Part shown: positions 19,384 through 29,303 of the stretch, piece after piece
How positions within the stretch are numbered: position 1 is the first letter of the stretch
Layout of the letters: every line of letters begins with the position of its first letter
DNA from: Anaerobiospirillum thomasii
GTDB taxonomy: Bacteria > Pseudomonadota > Gammaproteobacteria > Enterobacterales > Succinivibrionaceae
Length of the DNA stretch: 64,000 bases
Direction of reading: 5' to 3'
Assembly (NCBI RefSeq): GCF_900445255.1
Contig: NZ_UAPU01000007.1
Span: 354,001-418,000 of the forward strand
Made by a program: the position numbers and the translations under genes
Notes under the pieces: generated by a model
Database searches by the model: none
What the model saw: only the letters and a program-made list of their open reading frames with translations
What the model was told of the DNA's origin: nothing

Positions 19384-21279
19384 TTACTTGTTATTCTCTT
19401 TCTCTGAAATATCAGAGTTAAGCCACTCTCGAACCACCTCGGATGATAACTCTGGCTCGTTAGATACGAGGGTACGTACAGCCTTGAGCAGATCCTCATC
19501 CTTATGCAGATTTGGCAGAACAATGCTTCCTTCACGGTTAATGGAGTAGACTCTGTCAGAGAGCTCACGGCCTGCAGCGATGAGGTTGAGATCATCGTTG
19601 CCCTCAAGTGCTGGCTCATCATCCATCTCTGAGTAGTCCAGATCCAAATTCTCCTCTTTCTTGTTTGAGAGCAGCTTCTGAATCATTGGTCTGATTACAA
19701 AGAGGATCAGAATCAATATTACAATGACAGCGCCTGCAATACGTGCTATGCGATAGAAGCTCTCCTGCTGCCACCATGGGAGGGCAGGCATTTCATCAGC
19801 ATGAGGGAATGATACAGTCTCAACGTGAACCACGTCACCGCGTCTTTCATCAAGTCCCAAACCGCCACGTACGAGATCAGCAATCTTGTTGAGATCCTCC
19901 TGTGAGCGTGGAGCATAAGATACAGCACCTTCAGGGCTTACATTGCGTACATAGTCAACAGCTACAGATACTGTAAGTCTTGATACTACATTGGTAGGTC
20001 TTGTGGTGTGACGTATGGTGGTGTCAACTTCATAGTTGCGCACGGCCTCACGGCTTTCCTTGCTATCCTTTGAGGAGTTGGCGGCATTGGCAGTACCGTC
20101 TTTTAGCTGCTGAGGAATAGCGGCATTGGCAGGTGGCTGATTTGACAGTGAACCAGGTACTCCATATGGATTTACAACCTCATCGGCACCCTTTTCCTCA
20201 CGCAGAGTCTCAGAACGTACAGCCTGATTATCAGGATTGTACATCTGACGGGTTTCCTCTTCTAATGTTGTATCTAAGGTCACGTCAACCTCGGCAGAGT
20301 AGTTGCCATAACCTAACATAGGGGTCAAAATGGTCTCAAGCTTGCTTCTGTACTGAGCCTCGCGCATAGTACGCATTTCAAATTCGCGCTGCAGTTTATT
20401 GTCAGCACCGCTTGAGGCGTTCATGGCGCTTAGCAGTCGACCTGTATGATCTGTCACAGATACGTCTTTAGCTAAAAGATTATGTACAGATGAAGCTACC
20501 ATGAAACGGATAGAATTTACATTCTCTGGGGAGAGATAGGCGCCGTTTTTGAGAGTTACCACAACAGCAGCTGATGGTCTTTGTTTCTCTCTGGCAAATA
20601 CATTTTCCTTAGGAATGGCTAAAAGGACAGTGGCATGATCAACGCCTTCAATTCTTTCGATGGCGCGGGCTAACTGCACCTCACGACCGTGCTTGATGCG
20701 CTCGCCTTCCAAACGCTGTGATACACCAAAGCCAGAGTCTGACATAATGATGCTGTTGCCATCATCAGTCTTCTCCTTTGGCAGAGCAATACCGCGGCGT
20801 AGCAACATTTCACTGACCTTTGAATAGTCATCTGCCAGCACATCAATGGTATTGTTAGCGCGCAGCTGATACTGATAGCCTTCAGTATCAAGAAAATCCA
20901 GTACTGAGCCAATCTGTGAGGGAGTGTACTGACCTAACTGACGATAGGCGCTGTCAGACTGACTGCTCTGAATAGAGACAAGTCCAAAAATGGCACCGGT
21001 AATAAACAGTACTAAAAAGCCAAAGATAATGAACTTGCGCAGAACTTCACCATGATGGATGAAATCTTTGGCCTTGTCTGAAAATGATCGTGGACCAGTT
21101 TCACCAGAAGTTGAGTCTAAATGTGGATCTGACTGTGGTACAGGATCTATAAAAACCTCTGGCTCAGAGTTCTGAGCCTGCTGCTGTTGCGGCTCAGCCT
21201 GGGTGTTGGGATCCATAGGCAGGGCCTGAGCACCTGCCGTATTCTGTCCCTGTGTCAGAGGATATTCGTTATCTGCCAT
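19384..21279 (-). CDS. fliF: FliF: flagellar MS-ring protein
   Basis: Inner-membrane ring protein on which the C-ring and export gate assemble. 631 aa. A disordered, Gln/Pro-rich N-terminus precedes the first membrane segment (about residues 83-105: FIIFGFLVLFITGAIFGLV). The ring-building motifs follow (GEXXRTI-like GERIKHGREVQLARAIERIEG; VLLAIPKENVF; AAVVVTL). The second membrane segment is at about 520-540, and the C-terminal FliG-binding tail ends in REWLNSD. Confidence 0.96.
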   Translation of the reverse strand: MADNEYPLTQGQNTAGAQALPMDPNTQAEPQQQQAQNSEPEVFIDPVPQSDPHLDSTSGETGPRSFSDKAKDFIHHGEVLRKFIIFGFLVLFITGAIFGLVSIQSSQSDSAYRQLGQYTPSQIGSVLDFLDTEGYQYQLRANNTIDVLADDYSKVSEMLLRRGIALPKEKTDDGNSIIMSDSGFGVSQRLEGERIKHGREVQLARAIERIEGVDHATVLLAIPKENVFAREKQRPSAAVVVTLKNGAYLSPENVNSIRFMVASSVHNLLAKDVSVTDHTGRLLSAMNASSGADNKLQREFEMRTMREAQYRSKLETILTPMLGYGNYSAEVDVTLDTTLEEETRQMYNPDNQAVRSETLREEKGADEVVNPYGVPGSLSNQPPANAAIPQQLKDGTANAANSSKDSKESREAVRNYEVDTTIRHTTRPTNVVSRLTVSVAVDYVRNVSPEGAVSYAPRSQEDLNKIADLVRGGLGLDERRGDVVHVETVSFPHADEMPALPWWQQESFYRIARIAGAVIVILILILFVIRPMIQKLLSNKKEENLDLDYSEMDDEPALEGNDDLNLIAAGRELSDRVYSINREGSIVLPNLHKDEDLLKAVRTLVSNEPELSSEVVREWLNSDISEKENNK

Positions 21280-21345
21280 TGTTTGTAACCTGTCTTAACT
21301 CTGTTCTTTAAAATTATGCTTATTGTATATTTTCTTTAGAACGAA

Positions 21346-21759
21346 TTATACGTTCATCTGCATAATCGATTTATAGGCATCAACCATTTTATTTCTAATC
21401 TGCAGTGTAGCCTCAAAAGACAGACTGGCCTTTTGTGAGGCTATCATTACATCTGCAAGTGATAAACTTCTGTCACCGACATCAAAGCGTGACTGCATCA
21501 CTGATGATGTATTCTGCAGAATGTTCATATCTTCAAAGGCATTTTGCAGCATGGCCTGGAACTGACCTATGCTCTCAGATGCCTTTGCAGCTGGCTTGGT
21601 ATCATTGATTGCAACCTGTGCAGTCTCATCAGTTTCACTCTGTACATGAGCAGTCTGCGGTGTGGCCTGACGTGCTAATGTCTGTAACTGTGACTGCATA
21701 TCGTTTAACTGCTTTAAAATTGAAGCAGAAGCTGCGGTGCTGTCGATACTTAAACTCAT
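21346..21759 (-). CDS. fliE: FliE: flagellar hook-basal body protein
   Basis: About 137 aa; connects the MS ring to the proximal rod and is exported. The C-terminal third is conserved: QNAFEDMNILQNTS, GDRSLSLADVMIASQKASLSFEATLQIRNKMVDAYKSIMQM. I chose ATG 21759 (MSLSIDS), preceded by CGGGG at 6 bases; an in-frame ATG six codons upstream lacks a site. It is the first gene of fliEFGHIJ. Confidence 0.93.
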   Translation of the reverse strand: MSLSIDSTAASASILKQLNDMQSQLQTLARQATPQTAHVQSETDETAQVAINDTKPAAKASESIGQFQAMLQNAFEDMNILQNTSSVMQSRFDVGDRSLSLADVMIASQKASLSFEATLQIRNKMVDAYKSIMQMNV

Positions 21760-21811
21760 AATAAACCCCGATGTCAAATTTCTATCATTTTTAAAAACCT
21801 ACAGGGTCTAT

Positions 21812-21828
21812 TTCAAGAATTATGCCAA
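21812..21828 (-). promoter_or_regulatory. Possible sigma-54-type promoter before fliE
   Basis: Minus strand TTGGCATAATTCTTGAA: the -24 half (TTGGCA) is good and the spacing to TTG at -12 is correct, but the -12 dinucleotide is GA rather than GC. It lies about 55 bp upstream of fliE. Middle flagellar genes of polar flagellates are often sigma-54 dependent. Confidence 0.35.
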
Positions 21829-21910
21829 CTTTTCAAGTTGATAAGCCGGTACGTGCAATTATAGCAAAGAGCCGGCCATCAACTGCTAAAGTTTTGTCAA
21901 AATCAGATCT

Positions 21911-22573
21911 TTATGGTCTGTTTTTTACTAAAACTCCATCTTCTGTTGCATACAGTACTGCATCGGCACCACGGGCTGCAAACAGACCGACAGTGACCAC
22001 GCCTGGTATGGCATTGATCTGTCGTTCCATTGACACAGGATCTGCAATCATAAAATCATGCAGATCTAAAATCTCACAGCCATTGTCAGTAATGCAGTCC
22101 TGACGCAGCACAGGATTGGCTCCCATGGCACGTAAAGTGCGGGCCACCTGCTCACGGGCCATTGGAATAACCTCAACTGGCAGAGGGAAGGCACCTAGAG
22201 TATCTACAAGCTTTGATTTATCCACAATGCAGATAAATTTTTCAGCCATGGAAGCTAGAATCTTCTCACGGGTAAGACAGGCACCGCCGCCTTTAATCAT
22301 ATCAAAGGCAGGATTGACCTCATCAGCTCCATCAATATAGACTGCATATGGCTCACATTCATTTGGATCAAGCACGCGCACCCCAATCTGCTCAAGCAGT
22401 TTTGTAGTCTTGTTGGAGCTTGATACTGCAGCCTCAACCCTGATGCCGTTTTTATGTATGGCCTCAATAAATTTGACTACAGTTGAGCCAGAGCCCACAC
22501 CTAAAATACCAGAGCTTGGAATATATTTTAAAGCCTCAAGGGCTACCATTTCCTTTAATTCATCCTGAGTCAT
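21911..22573 (-). CDS. rpiA: RpiA: ribose-5-phosphate isomerase A
   Basis: Cytosolic isomerase of the pentose phosphate pathway, converting ribose-5-P to ribulose-5-P. 220 aa, normal length. Motifs: GVGSGSTVVKFIEA near residue 25 (phosphate binding), DGADEVN near 80 (catalytic Asp) and KGGGACLTREKILA near 95 (catalytic Lys/Glu). It is the last gene of ung-tyrS-rpiA, with a 12-bp gap from tyrS. A second, RpiB-type isomerase is encoded in the allose operon of this window. Confidence 0.97.
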   Translation of the reverse strand: MTQDELKEMVALEALKYIPSSGILGVGSGSTVVKFIEAIHKNGIRVEAAVSSSNKTTKLLEQIGVRVLDPNECEPYAVYIDGADEVNPAFDMIKGGGACLTREKILASMAEKFICIVDKSKLVDTLGAFPLPVEVIPMAREQVARTLRAMGANPVLRQDCITDNGCEILDLHDFMIADPVSMERQINAIPGVVTVGLFAARGADAVLYATEDGVLVKNRP

Positions 22574-22585
22574 AAATACCTCAAC

Positions 22586-23770
22586 TTAGGCTATGGTAAT
22601 ACGGGCAAAACGTCTCTTGCCTACAGAAATAACATAGGTGCCAGCACCTAGGGTGGCCTTGACATCTGAGATGACCTCACCGTCACATTTTACGGCATTC
22701 TGCTTAATCATGCGCATGGCCTCTGAGGTTGAGGCGCATAATGCTGCATCCTTTAGAAGATTTGGCAGTGAGACAAACTCAAGGGTAAACTCATCCATCT
22801 GCTCTGGAATAGCGCCTTTGGCAAACTGATTGATAAAGCCATCAACAGCGGCATTGGCAGCCTCATCACCATGATATCTTGCAACAATTTCACGGCCCAG
22901 CTCAATCTTGGCATCACGTGGATTCATACCAGAGGCACAGCGTTCTTTAAGATCCTCAATCTCCTCAATTGGTCTGAAGGATAGCAGTTCAAAGTATGAC
23001 CACATCAGATCATCAGAGAGTGACATAATCTTGCCAAACATTTCGGCAGGAGCATCATGCACGCCAATGTAGTTGCCAGCTGACTTTGACATCTTTTTGA
23101 CACCGTCAAGACCTACAAGCAGAGGCATCATAAGTACGCACTGTGGCTCAATACCTGCATCCTTTTGCAGCTCACGGCCCATGAGCAAATTGAACTTCTG
23201 ATCAGTACCGCCAAGCTCCACGTCAGCTTTTAACGCAACGCTGTCATAGCCCTGAAACAGTGGGTATAAAAACTCATGAATGGCAATAGGAATACCGCCC
23301 TGAAAACGCTTGGTAAAATCCTCACGCTCAAGCATTCTTGCTACAGTAAGTTTTGAGGCAAGAGCAATGGTGCCATCGGTGCCAAGCTTTGAGAGCCATT
23401 CAGAGTTATATCTGATTTCAGTCTTCTCTTTATCCAGAATCTTAAAGGCCTGTGTGGCATAGGTTTGCGCATTTTCTAAAATCTTTTCACGAGAGAGCTG
23501 CGGTCTTGTAGTATTCTTGCCAGATGGATCGCCTACAGCTGCTGTAAAGTCACCAATAATTAAAATAACCTTGTGGCCAAGCTCCTGAAAGGTTCTTAGC
23601 TTGTTTAAAATTACAGTATGACCCAGGTGAATATCAGGGGCGGTTGGATCCATGCCCAGTTTGATAATAAGCTGACGGCCTGAGCTTAACTTGGTCTTTA
23701 ACTCTTCAATTGGGATAATTTCCTGAGCGCCGCGGGCAATCTCGCGCAGTGCCTTTTCTACGTCTATCAT
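22586..23770 (-). CDS. tyrS: TyrS: tyrosyl-tRNA synthetase
   Basis: Class I aminoacyl-tRNA synthetase, 394 aa. HIGH motif as HLGH ([12 protein letters not shown], about residue 45), tyrosine pocket [13 protein letters not shown] (about 195), KMSKS in [11 protein letters not shown] (about 235) and a C-terminal S4-like domain ([12 protein letters not shown]...). It is of the TyrRS subtype without the long class-specific insertion. It sits between ung and rpiA in the same orientation. Confidence 0.97.
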   Translation of the reverse strand: MIDVEKALREIARGAQEIIPIEELKTKLSSGRQLIIKLGMDPTAPDIHLGHTVILNKLRTFQELGHKVILIIGDFTAAVGDPSGKNTTRPQLSREKILENAQTYATQAFKILDKEKTEIRYNSEWLSKLGTDGTIALASKLTVARMLEREDFTKRFQGGIPIAIHEFLYPLFQGYDSVALKADVELGGTDQKFNLLMGRELQKDAGIEPQCVLMMPLLVGLDGVKKMSKSAGNYIGVHDAPAEMFGKIMSLSDDLMWSYFELLSFRPIEEIEDLKERCASGMNPRDAKIELGREIVARYHGDEAANAAVDGFINQFAKGAIPEQMDEFTLEFVSLPNLLKDAALCASTSEAMRMIKQNAVKCDGEVISDVKATLGAGTYVISVGKRRFARITIA

Positions 23771-23794
23771 TAAATCTCCTTAAAATCCTTTAAT

Positions 23795-24484
23795 CTATAA
23801 TGTCTCGCTGCCGTCAAGGTATAAAGGCAGCTGCCAGTTGATAACAGTCTTGCCATGCTCGTGCAGATAGGTATTGGCTTTAGAAAAATGTCTGCAGCCT
23901 AGAAAGCCGCGATAGGCAGACAGCGGGCTTGGATGTGCAGCCTCGAGCACTAAATGACGCTCTCTGTCCACATCCTTGCATTTGGCTTTTGCGCTGTTGC
24001 CCCAGAGCATAAAGACCAGATTTTCACAGTTGTCATTTAAAGCCTTGATAACGCCGTCGGTAAAATCCTCCCAGCCCTGATTGTGATGGGAGTTGGCCTC
24101 ACCGCTTTTAACTGTAAGTACTGAATTTAATAAAAGCACACCCTGTCTTGCCCATGGAATAAGGCAGCCATGCTCAGGTACGCTAAAGCCTGGCATATCA
24201 TCCTTAAGCTCACGATAGATATTGGCAAGTGACGGTGGAGTTTTTACACCGACAGGCACACTAAAGGCAAGTCCCATGGCCTGACCTGGCTCATGATAAG
24301 GATCCTGACCTACTATAACAACTTTAAGCTTATCAAAGGCTGTATATTTAAACGCATTGAAGACGGCGCTGTCAGGCGGATAGATTTCATCACCCTCAGC
24401 TCTTTTTACTGCCACATAATGCAAAACATTCTGAAAACTTTCACTACCCTTTAGCGGGCCTATAATATCATGCCAGGTTTTCAC
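23795..24484 (-). CDS. ung: Ung: uracil-DNA glycosylase
   Basis: Family 1 uracil-DNA glycosylase that removes uracil from DNA to start base-excision repair. 229 aa. Motif [20 protein letters not shown] near residue 60 carries the catalytic Asp; motif [18 protein letters not shown] near 185 carries the catalytic His and the Leu loop; MLWGNSAK also matches. It is the first gene of the unit continuing into tyrS. Confidence 0.97.
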   Translation of the reverse strand: MKTWHDIIGPLKGSESFQNVLHYVAVKRAEGDEIYPPDSAVFNAFKYTAFDKLKVVIVGQDPYHEPGQAMGLAFSVPVGVKTPPSLANIYRELKDDMPGFSVPEHGCLIPWARQGVLLLNSVLTVKSGEANSHHNQGWEDFTDGVIKALNDNCENLVFMLWGNSAKAKCKDVDRERHLVLEAAHPSPLSAYRGFLGCRHFSKANTYLHEHGKTVINWQLPLYLDGSETL

Positions 24485-24772
24485 ACAAATCTCCTGTATG
24501 TGCTACAACAATAAAAAAAGACCTAGCTCTTATACTCTTTATACTAAAGCATATAAAAGTCAGTAAAATAATCTTGATATTATGCTTTTTTTTACGTCTG
24601 CGGTCAAACCTCATTATAGAAAAAGCACAATGCTTACACAGTTTTTGACCATATTTTACAAAGCCAGGCTATAAGTATTTTGCTTAATAAAATGTCCTGT
24701 TCTTTTAGGATTAAAATAAAACCCTCTTTTTGACATATAATTGTCTTTTGTTTTATTTTTGTGTGTAAAGCC

Positions 24773-26239
24773 ATGTTTATTGCCGATTTTCTTGCCCGTC
24801 ACAGTATCTATACAGCCCTGGCCGCCCTGTTGTGCATCATTTACCTTATCTATGTCATCTATACTCTAAAAACACACAGTCTTGAGCTGTCGACAAAGGC
24901 TGATGCCTTAGATACATTAAATACAGATCTGCTACAAAGACTGCAGATGCTTGATAAGGCACACAAAGAGCAGTCTTTAGTGCTAAAAGATACTGAGCAT
25001 ATGGCCATTGCACTAAGGCAGGATAATAAAAATCTTGATCTTAAAATAAAAGAGCTTACACAAAGCATGCAGAGTAAAGATCTGGAGCTTAAAAGCTTTA
25101 TAGCAAGGCACAATGAGCAGATTAAGAAAATTGCTTCGCTTGAGGGGCAGGTTGATGCTCTTGAGCTTCTTGCAGAGGAGAATGACAGACGCTATAAAAT
25201 TCAGTCTCTTGAGCTTGAAAGCCGCCTTAAGTCCTTATCTGAGGAGATTGTGCAAAAGCGCAGTGATGATCTGCAAAAACAGTCCTTAAACTCCTTTGGC
25301 AAGGCTGTGCAGCCTTTAAAAGAAGAGCTTTATGTATTTCGCGATCTTATAACCAAGGTGCAGAAGATAAACTCAGAGCAGTCAGGAGCTTTAAAACAGG
25401 AGCTTGACAGACTCAATGAGGCACAGCTTAATTTAAAGCTCAAAGCCGATGATCTGATAAAAGCCCTGAAATCAGGCGGTAAATCACAGGGTATGTGGGG
25501 AGAGCATCAGCTTGAGCTGGTGCTTGAAAACTCAGGACTGCGCAAAGGCTTTGAGTATAAAAGAGAGGTGGCCGGCAGTCGCGATCTCAATGAAAGGGGC
25601 AGAGCAGATGTTATAGTCAATCTACCTGAGAACAAATGTATTATCATTGATGCCAAATGCTCTCTTACAGCCTATACAGATTTTGTAAATGCACAGGATA
25701 ATGCTCTGGCACAAAAAGCGCTACAGGCGCACACAAATTCCATAAAAGCTCATATAGATGAGCTCGCCACAGCCCGTTATGATGAATACAGCTCATTTAA
25801 CTCCCCATCCTTTATCTTTATGTTTGTGCCAGTTGACGGAGCTTTGAGCTGCGCACTTGAGTATAAAAGCGATCTGTATGCCTATGCCGCCTCTAAAAAT
25901 ATCTATCTTGTCAGCCCGCAGACTTTGCTGCCTGCACTGCGTGTAGTCTCCAATCTGTGGGTTTTAGCCACACAGAATGACAGGGTCAAAGATATTGTCA
26001 AAAATGCCATGGCTATCTATAAAAAGAGTCTTCTTGTCAAAGAGGCCTTTGATGAGAGCGGCAGAAAACTTGAGCAGCTGCACTCAAGCTTTGCGCAGGC
26101 ACAAAACCGTCTGTCACTAGGGCGTGGCAGTCTGTGCTCCTTGCTTGAGAGCTTTTCAAGACAGGCTCCTGCCATCAGCGACGGCAGCATTATAGATATT
26201 GATGACAAGGATAAAGAGGATAAGGTTGAACTTAGCTGA
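24773..26239 (+). CDS. rmuC: RmuC-type DNA recombination protein
   Basis: Membrane-anchored protein of the RmuC family, which limits inversions and repeat recombination in E. coli. About 488 aa: an N-terminal hydrophobic anchor (about residues 5-28), a long coiled coil (about 30-210), then the RmuC domain with GMWGEHQLELVLENSGLRKG, RADVIVNLP and IIIDAKCSL, a PD-(D/E)xK-like core. ATG 24773 is my choice; GTG 24761 is possible. Neither has a clear ribosome-binding site. The 290-bp gap before it, divergent from ung, holds TTGACATATAAT at 24731-24742 and no gene. Confidence 0.92.
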   Translation: MFIADFLARHSIYTALAALLCIIYLIYVIYTLKTHSLELSTKADALDTLNTDLLQRLQMLDKAHKEQSLVLKDTEHMAIALRQDNKNLDLKIKELTQSMQSKDLELKSFIARHNEQIKKIASLEGQVDALELLAEENDRRYKIQSLELESRLKSLSEEIVQKRSDDLQKQSLNSFGKAVQPLKEELYVFRDLITKVQKINSEQSGALKQELDRLNEAQLNLKLKADDLIKALKSGGKSQGMWGEHQLELVLENSGLRKGFEYKREVAGSRDLNERGRADVIVNLPENKCIIIDAKCSLTAYTDFVNAQDNALAQKALQAHTNSIKAHIDELATARYDEYSSFNSPSFIFMFVPVDGALSCALEYKSDLYAYAASKNIYLVSPQTLLPALRVVSNLWVLATQNDRVKDIVKNAMAIYKKSLLVKEAFDESGRKLEQLHSSFAQAQNRLSLGRGSLCSLLESFSRQAPAISDGSIIDIDDKDKEDKVELS

Positions 26240-26285
26240 TTAAATCTTTGGACTTTAAAGGTTTAAGACTGAGTGTGTGATTATA

Positions 26286-26307
26286 TGGCAGGTACTACCT
26301 GCCATAA
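26286..26307. terminator. Perfect 10-bp inverted repeat after rmuC / SUFU gene
   Basis: ATGGCAGGTA and TACCTGCCAT form a tight hairpin at about 26286-26307. It lies where the rmuC and the original SUFU gene converged before the IS256-type insertion. There is no long T-run, so terminator function is only likely. Confidence 0.4.
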
Positions 26308-26463
26308 TAGAAAGACTATACGCTCTTGGCGCTTATTGACGGGAGGGAACGGAGATCTGTGTAAACTAAGATCTCTTATTCTTTAATTGCGCAATTTTAG
26401 AATCTAAATTTATGCTATCTTGTTTTTTTCAACAATTCAATACCTCATTTCATGATTTTGCCT

Positions 26464-26550
26464 CTTCCTGCCCCTGAAAGCCTTTTATGGATTGGCGTAG
26501 CCAACCCCGTAGGGGCTTGTCCATAAATGGCTGAGGGGGCAGGAATCCCA
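26464..26550. repeat. Long nested hairpin within the IS256-type element
   Basis: TTCCTGCCCC pairs with GGGGCAGGAA across about 65 nt; inside it AGCC/GGCT and TATGGA/TCCATA pair, enclosing two small hairpins TGGC-gta-GCCA and CCCC-gta-GGGG. The whole can fold as one branched stem on either strand. It lies between the IS terminus and the transposase stop. Confidence 0.6.
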
Positions 26551-26605
26551 TGTTTATCACGTTTTGTCTCCCTTGGCTCTATGTTTTACAGGATGCGACA
26601 ACCCA

Positions 26606-26631
26606 TAGGTAATACGTAGTATTACCTATCC
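26606..26631. repeat. Perfect 11-bp hairpin near the transposase 3' end
   Basis: ATAGGTAATAC-GTA-GTATTACCTAT, followed by the palindrome CCGCGCGG. It may end the transposase transcript or block incoming transcription. Confidence 0.5.
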
Positions 26632-26663
26632 GCGCGGCGGGCTTGCTCCTATACGCTTAAAAA

Positions 26664-27911
26664 CTAGTTTATATATGGCCTTATACGTTCAGCCAGACTA
26701 TCAATGCATGTCATCTGGTTTAAGACAGATGTCCAGTTCCTGACTCTGCTCACACCCCATTTCTTGGCCAGGTCGCCTGTAATTCTTAAATAAAAGACTT
26801 TAAACACGGCATTCTTGTTCTCAAACATACCTATTTTAGTGACCTTACGTAAGCTGGAGTTTACGGCCTCTATAGCATTAGTGGTGTACATGATTTTGCG
26901 TATTGCCGATGGATAGTTAAACAGCTGTGTTACATGGTTGAAATTGTTCTCCCACACCCTTATAGCTCCAGGGTATTTATCACCCCATTTGTCTATAAGG
27001 TGCAGCAGAGCTTCCTCAGCTGCCTCTGCATTAATAGCTCCATACATTGCCTTGCAGTCGGCACAGAAAGCCTTTAAATCCTTGTAAGGGACATATTTAC
27101 AGGCATTGCGTATAAGGTGCACAATGCATCTTTGTACAACTGTCTGCGGGAATATAGACTTTACTCCGTCTTCAAGACCAGAGACACCGTCCATAGACAG
27201 GAAAAGTATGTCCTTAACGCCTCTGCTCTTGATATTGTCAAATATATTCATCCAACATGACTTTGACTCTGTTGGGGATATATAAAGCCCCAAAACCTCT
27301 TTATACCCCTCAGCATCTAAGCCTAATATTACATATACGGCATGATTCTCTGTAGAGCCCTTGTCATTCTTCATCTTGACATAGATGCAGTCTACAAAGA
27401 CAAAGGTATACAGAGGCTTTAACGGCCTGTTAAGCCACTCATTAACATCCGACAGGATAAGGTCCGTTATAGTGGAGATCTTGTCTTGAGAGAGCTTAAA
27501 ACCATAGATTTCCTCAATGGTTGAGCTTATATCCCTCTGACTCATGCCTCTTGCATACATGGCCAGGACCTTTTGCTCTATCTGAGATACGTCTTTTTCC
27601 CTTTTTGGGATAATTACTGGCTCAAAGGTTCCTTCACGATCACGTGGAGTGTTGATCTCTGCCTCACCAAATGAGCCTTGAATGGTTTTCTTAGAATAGC
27701 CGTTGCGCCTGTTGGTGGTCTCCTTCTCATCAGTGCTGCTCTTGCTATAGCCTAAATGAGCATCAAGCTCAGTATTAAGGATCCTTTCAAAAACAGGTGC
27801 AAATGCTTCTTTAATAGCATCTTGAGCACTCTGGGCATCTTTTGGGTTGTAGTGCTCCATTATAAGGTCAGCTATCTTTTCAGCCATTGGGCTATGTTTA
27901 ATTCTTGCCAT
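26664..27911 (-). CDS. IS256-family (Mutator-type) transposase
   Basis: 415 aa, DDE transposase of the Mutator/IS256 class. Landmarks: LNTELDAHLGYSK, RRNGYSKKTI, TPRDREGTFEP in the N-terminal part; FVFVDCIYVKMK (first Asp region); FLSMDGVSGLEDGVKSIFP (second Asp); QRCIVHLIRNACKYV (C/D-x2-H signature); YTTNAIEAVNSSLRKVTK near 345 (glutamate region). It appears full length with no frameshift, so it may be active. Confidence 0.95.
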   Translation of the reverse strand: MARIKHSPMAEKIADLIMEHYNPKDAQSAQDAIKEAFAPVFERILNTELDAHLGYSKSSTDEKETTNRRNGYSKKTIQGSFGEAEINTPRDREGTFEPVIIPKREKDVSQIEQKVLAMYARGMSQRDISSTIEEIYGFKLSQDKISTITDLILSDVNEWLNRPLKPLYTFVFVDCIYVKMKNDKGSTENHAVYVILGLDAEGYKEVLGLYISPTESKSCWMNIFDNIKSRGVKDILFLSMDGVSGLEDGVKSIFPQTVVQRCIVHLIRNACKYVPYKDLKAFCADCKAMYGAINAEAAEEALLHLIDKWGDKYPGAIRVWENNFNHVTQLFNYPSAIRKIMYTTNAIEAVNSSLRKVTKIGMFENKNAVFKVFYLRITGDLAKKWGVSRVRNWTSVLNQMTCIDSLAERIRPYIN

Positions 27912-27975
27912 ATTAAGTAAACTCCGATAATGGTTATATTTTAAATCATCTATCTTCGTTTACACAGTTTTTAGT

Positions 27976-28983
27976 TCACTCTCTTATTGACTGACAGACA
28001 TCCTCTCTGCCATCAACTAATGGACTTAGTACCACATGACGCAGTTTAAACAGATCTAAAAGCTCTTGTGCCTGATGCTTTTGTCTGTAGGCAACTTCCA
28101 TTGGCATAAGCGGTACTACCTGAAAAATATTGACTGTATCACCATTTGCAAGCTCTATAGCCTGAGATTCCTTACTATAATCGCCAAGGGCTGTAAGCAT
28201 GGCACCTGTATAGGCAGTATTTTTGGCAAATGCTTTTTCATTATCAAAAGTAAAGCCAAAGCCTAAAAATCTGTTGCCAGATTTTAAAAGCATGCTTAAT
28301 TTTCTTAAAAGCTCAAAAGGCCAGGTATTGCTCTTATCCCACTTCAATGGCAGAGCAATGGCAAGCTCAATACGAGCATTGCTCTTTTTATCAAAACCAT
28401 CTGGCACATCCATTAAAAAGGCTGACAGACCTTTTGTCATAATCACATGATAATTGTGACTCTCTGTCGGGGCTACATCTATTAGATCAATGCTGTCGCT
28501 GCTACTTAAAACACTGTATGAACCAAAATGTTTTTGTATATGCTCATCTATAAGATTAAGATCATCATCAGATAAAGTCTCAGACAGTCTTGCCTCAAGG
28601 GTTTTACAGATCTTTAGCATATTGCCTATCTGATTAAAAAGAGCACCGTCACTGATGGTGACAAAACGCATAGCCCTTTCAAAACGGATAAGAGCCTCTG
28701 AGACTAAATTTAATTTAAAGAGTGTATAGCCTTTATAAAACAGCCATGACGGGCTGTCCTTACCCTTTTGGGCATAGGTGTCTAAAATATCAGAGGCATT
28801 TAAATAAAGCTTGTAGGCATAAGATGGCTCTGCCCTGTTGGCTTTGTTGATATGGGCTCTTGCAAGCTGCAGTGCGCAGTCAAAGTCAACATTATCAAGT
28901 GTAGCTATAAAATCAATTATACCATCATAATCATCTTTGGCATTTAATGCATCAATTGTGGCGCGTATTTCATTGTCTGTCAT
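27976..28983 (-). CDS. Suppressor-of-fused (SUFU) domain protein, last codons replaced by IS256-type insertion
   Basis: 335 aa. The N-terminal 150 residues are helical and TPR-like (ARAHINKANRAEPSYAYKLYLNAS). The C-terminal half (about 165-320) matches the SUFU domain pattern: TKGLSAFLMDVP, ARIELAIALPLKW, WPFELLRKLSMLL, NRFLGFGFTF, FAKNTAYTGAML, LANGDTVNIFQVVPLMPMEVAY. Bacterial SUFU proteins are known immunity-type domains in polymorphic-toxin loci. The stop codon lies inside the IS end: the present tail is SIRE, whereas joining across the IS gives SISAKSV-stop. The loss is small, so the protein may still work. Confidence 0.82.
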   Translation of the reverse strand: MTDNEIRATIDALNAKDDYDGIIDFIATLDNVDFDCALQLARAHINKANRAEPSYAYKLYLNASDILDTYAQKGKDSPSWLFYKGYTLFKLNLVSEALIRFERAMRFVTISDGALFNQIGNMLKICKTLEARLSETLSDDDLNLIDEHIQKHFGSYSVLSSSDSIDLIDVAPTESHNYHVIMTKGLSAFLMDVPDGFDKKSNARIELAIALPLKWDKSNTWPFELLRKLSMLLKSGNRFLGFGFTFDNEKAFAKNTAYTGAMLTALGDYSKESQAIELANGDTVNIFQVVPLMPMEVAYRQKHQAQELLDLFKLRHVVLSPLVDGREDVCQSIRE

Positions 28984-29303
28984 AAGTATGTGCCTTTATC
29001 TTGTGTATCAAAGCTTGTGTATCATGTACTCAATACTAAAAAATTCCTGCGCTCAATATACATGTTTTTTACGCCTCTGACATCTTAAATAAACTTTTTT
29101 ATCTCTACAGAGGTAAAAGCTATACAGCAGCTATGGCTCTGTCAAAGCCAGCTCTTTTATCCATGCATACAATTTTTTATAGTCACTTTAAGGAAGATAT
29201 TTGCACCTGCCTTATGCTGTGCTATAAAAGATATAAAACTTTATGAGGGTGCAGCGTTGATCTTTATTGTAAAAAAAGAGGTTTGAGAGTATATGGGGCA
29301 TAT
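28984..29303. other. Intergenic, no gene recognised
   Basis: AT-rich spacer upstream of the SUFU gene and of the frameshifted unknown gene; the two are divergent, so promoters for both are expected here. I see no open frame, RNA gene or clear repeat that I can support. Confidence 0.5.

Larger units (their letters stand above)
26341..27983. mobile_element. IS256-family insertion sequence, intact, with 8-bp target duplication
   Basis: Imperfect terminal inverted repeats: left GGGAGGGAACGGAGATCTGT then GTAAACTAAGAT; right, reverse-complemented, GAGAGTGAACTAAAAACTGT then GTAAACGAAGAT. The same 8 bases TTATTGAC flank it at 26333-26340 and 27984-27991, in agreement with the 8-9 bp duplications of this family. 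It is 1643 bp with one transposase gene on the minus strand and about 320 bp of structured non-coding sequence at the left. It inserted at the 3' end of the SUFU-domain gene. Confidence 0.9.
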
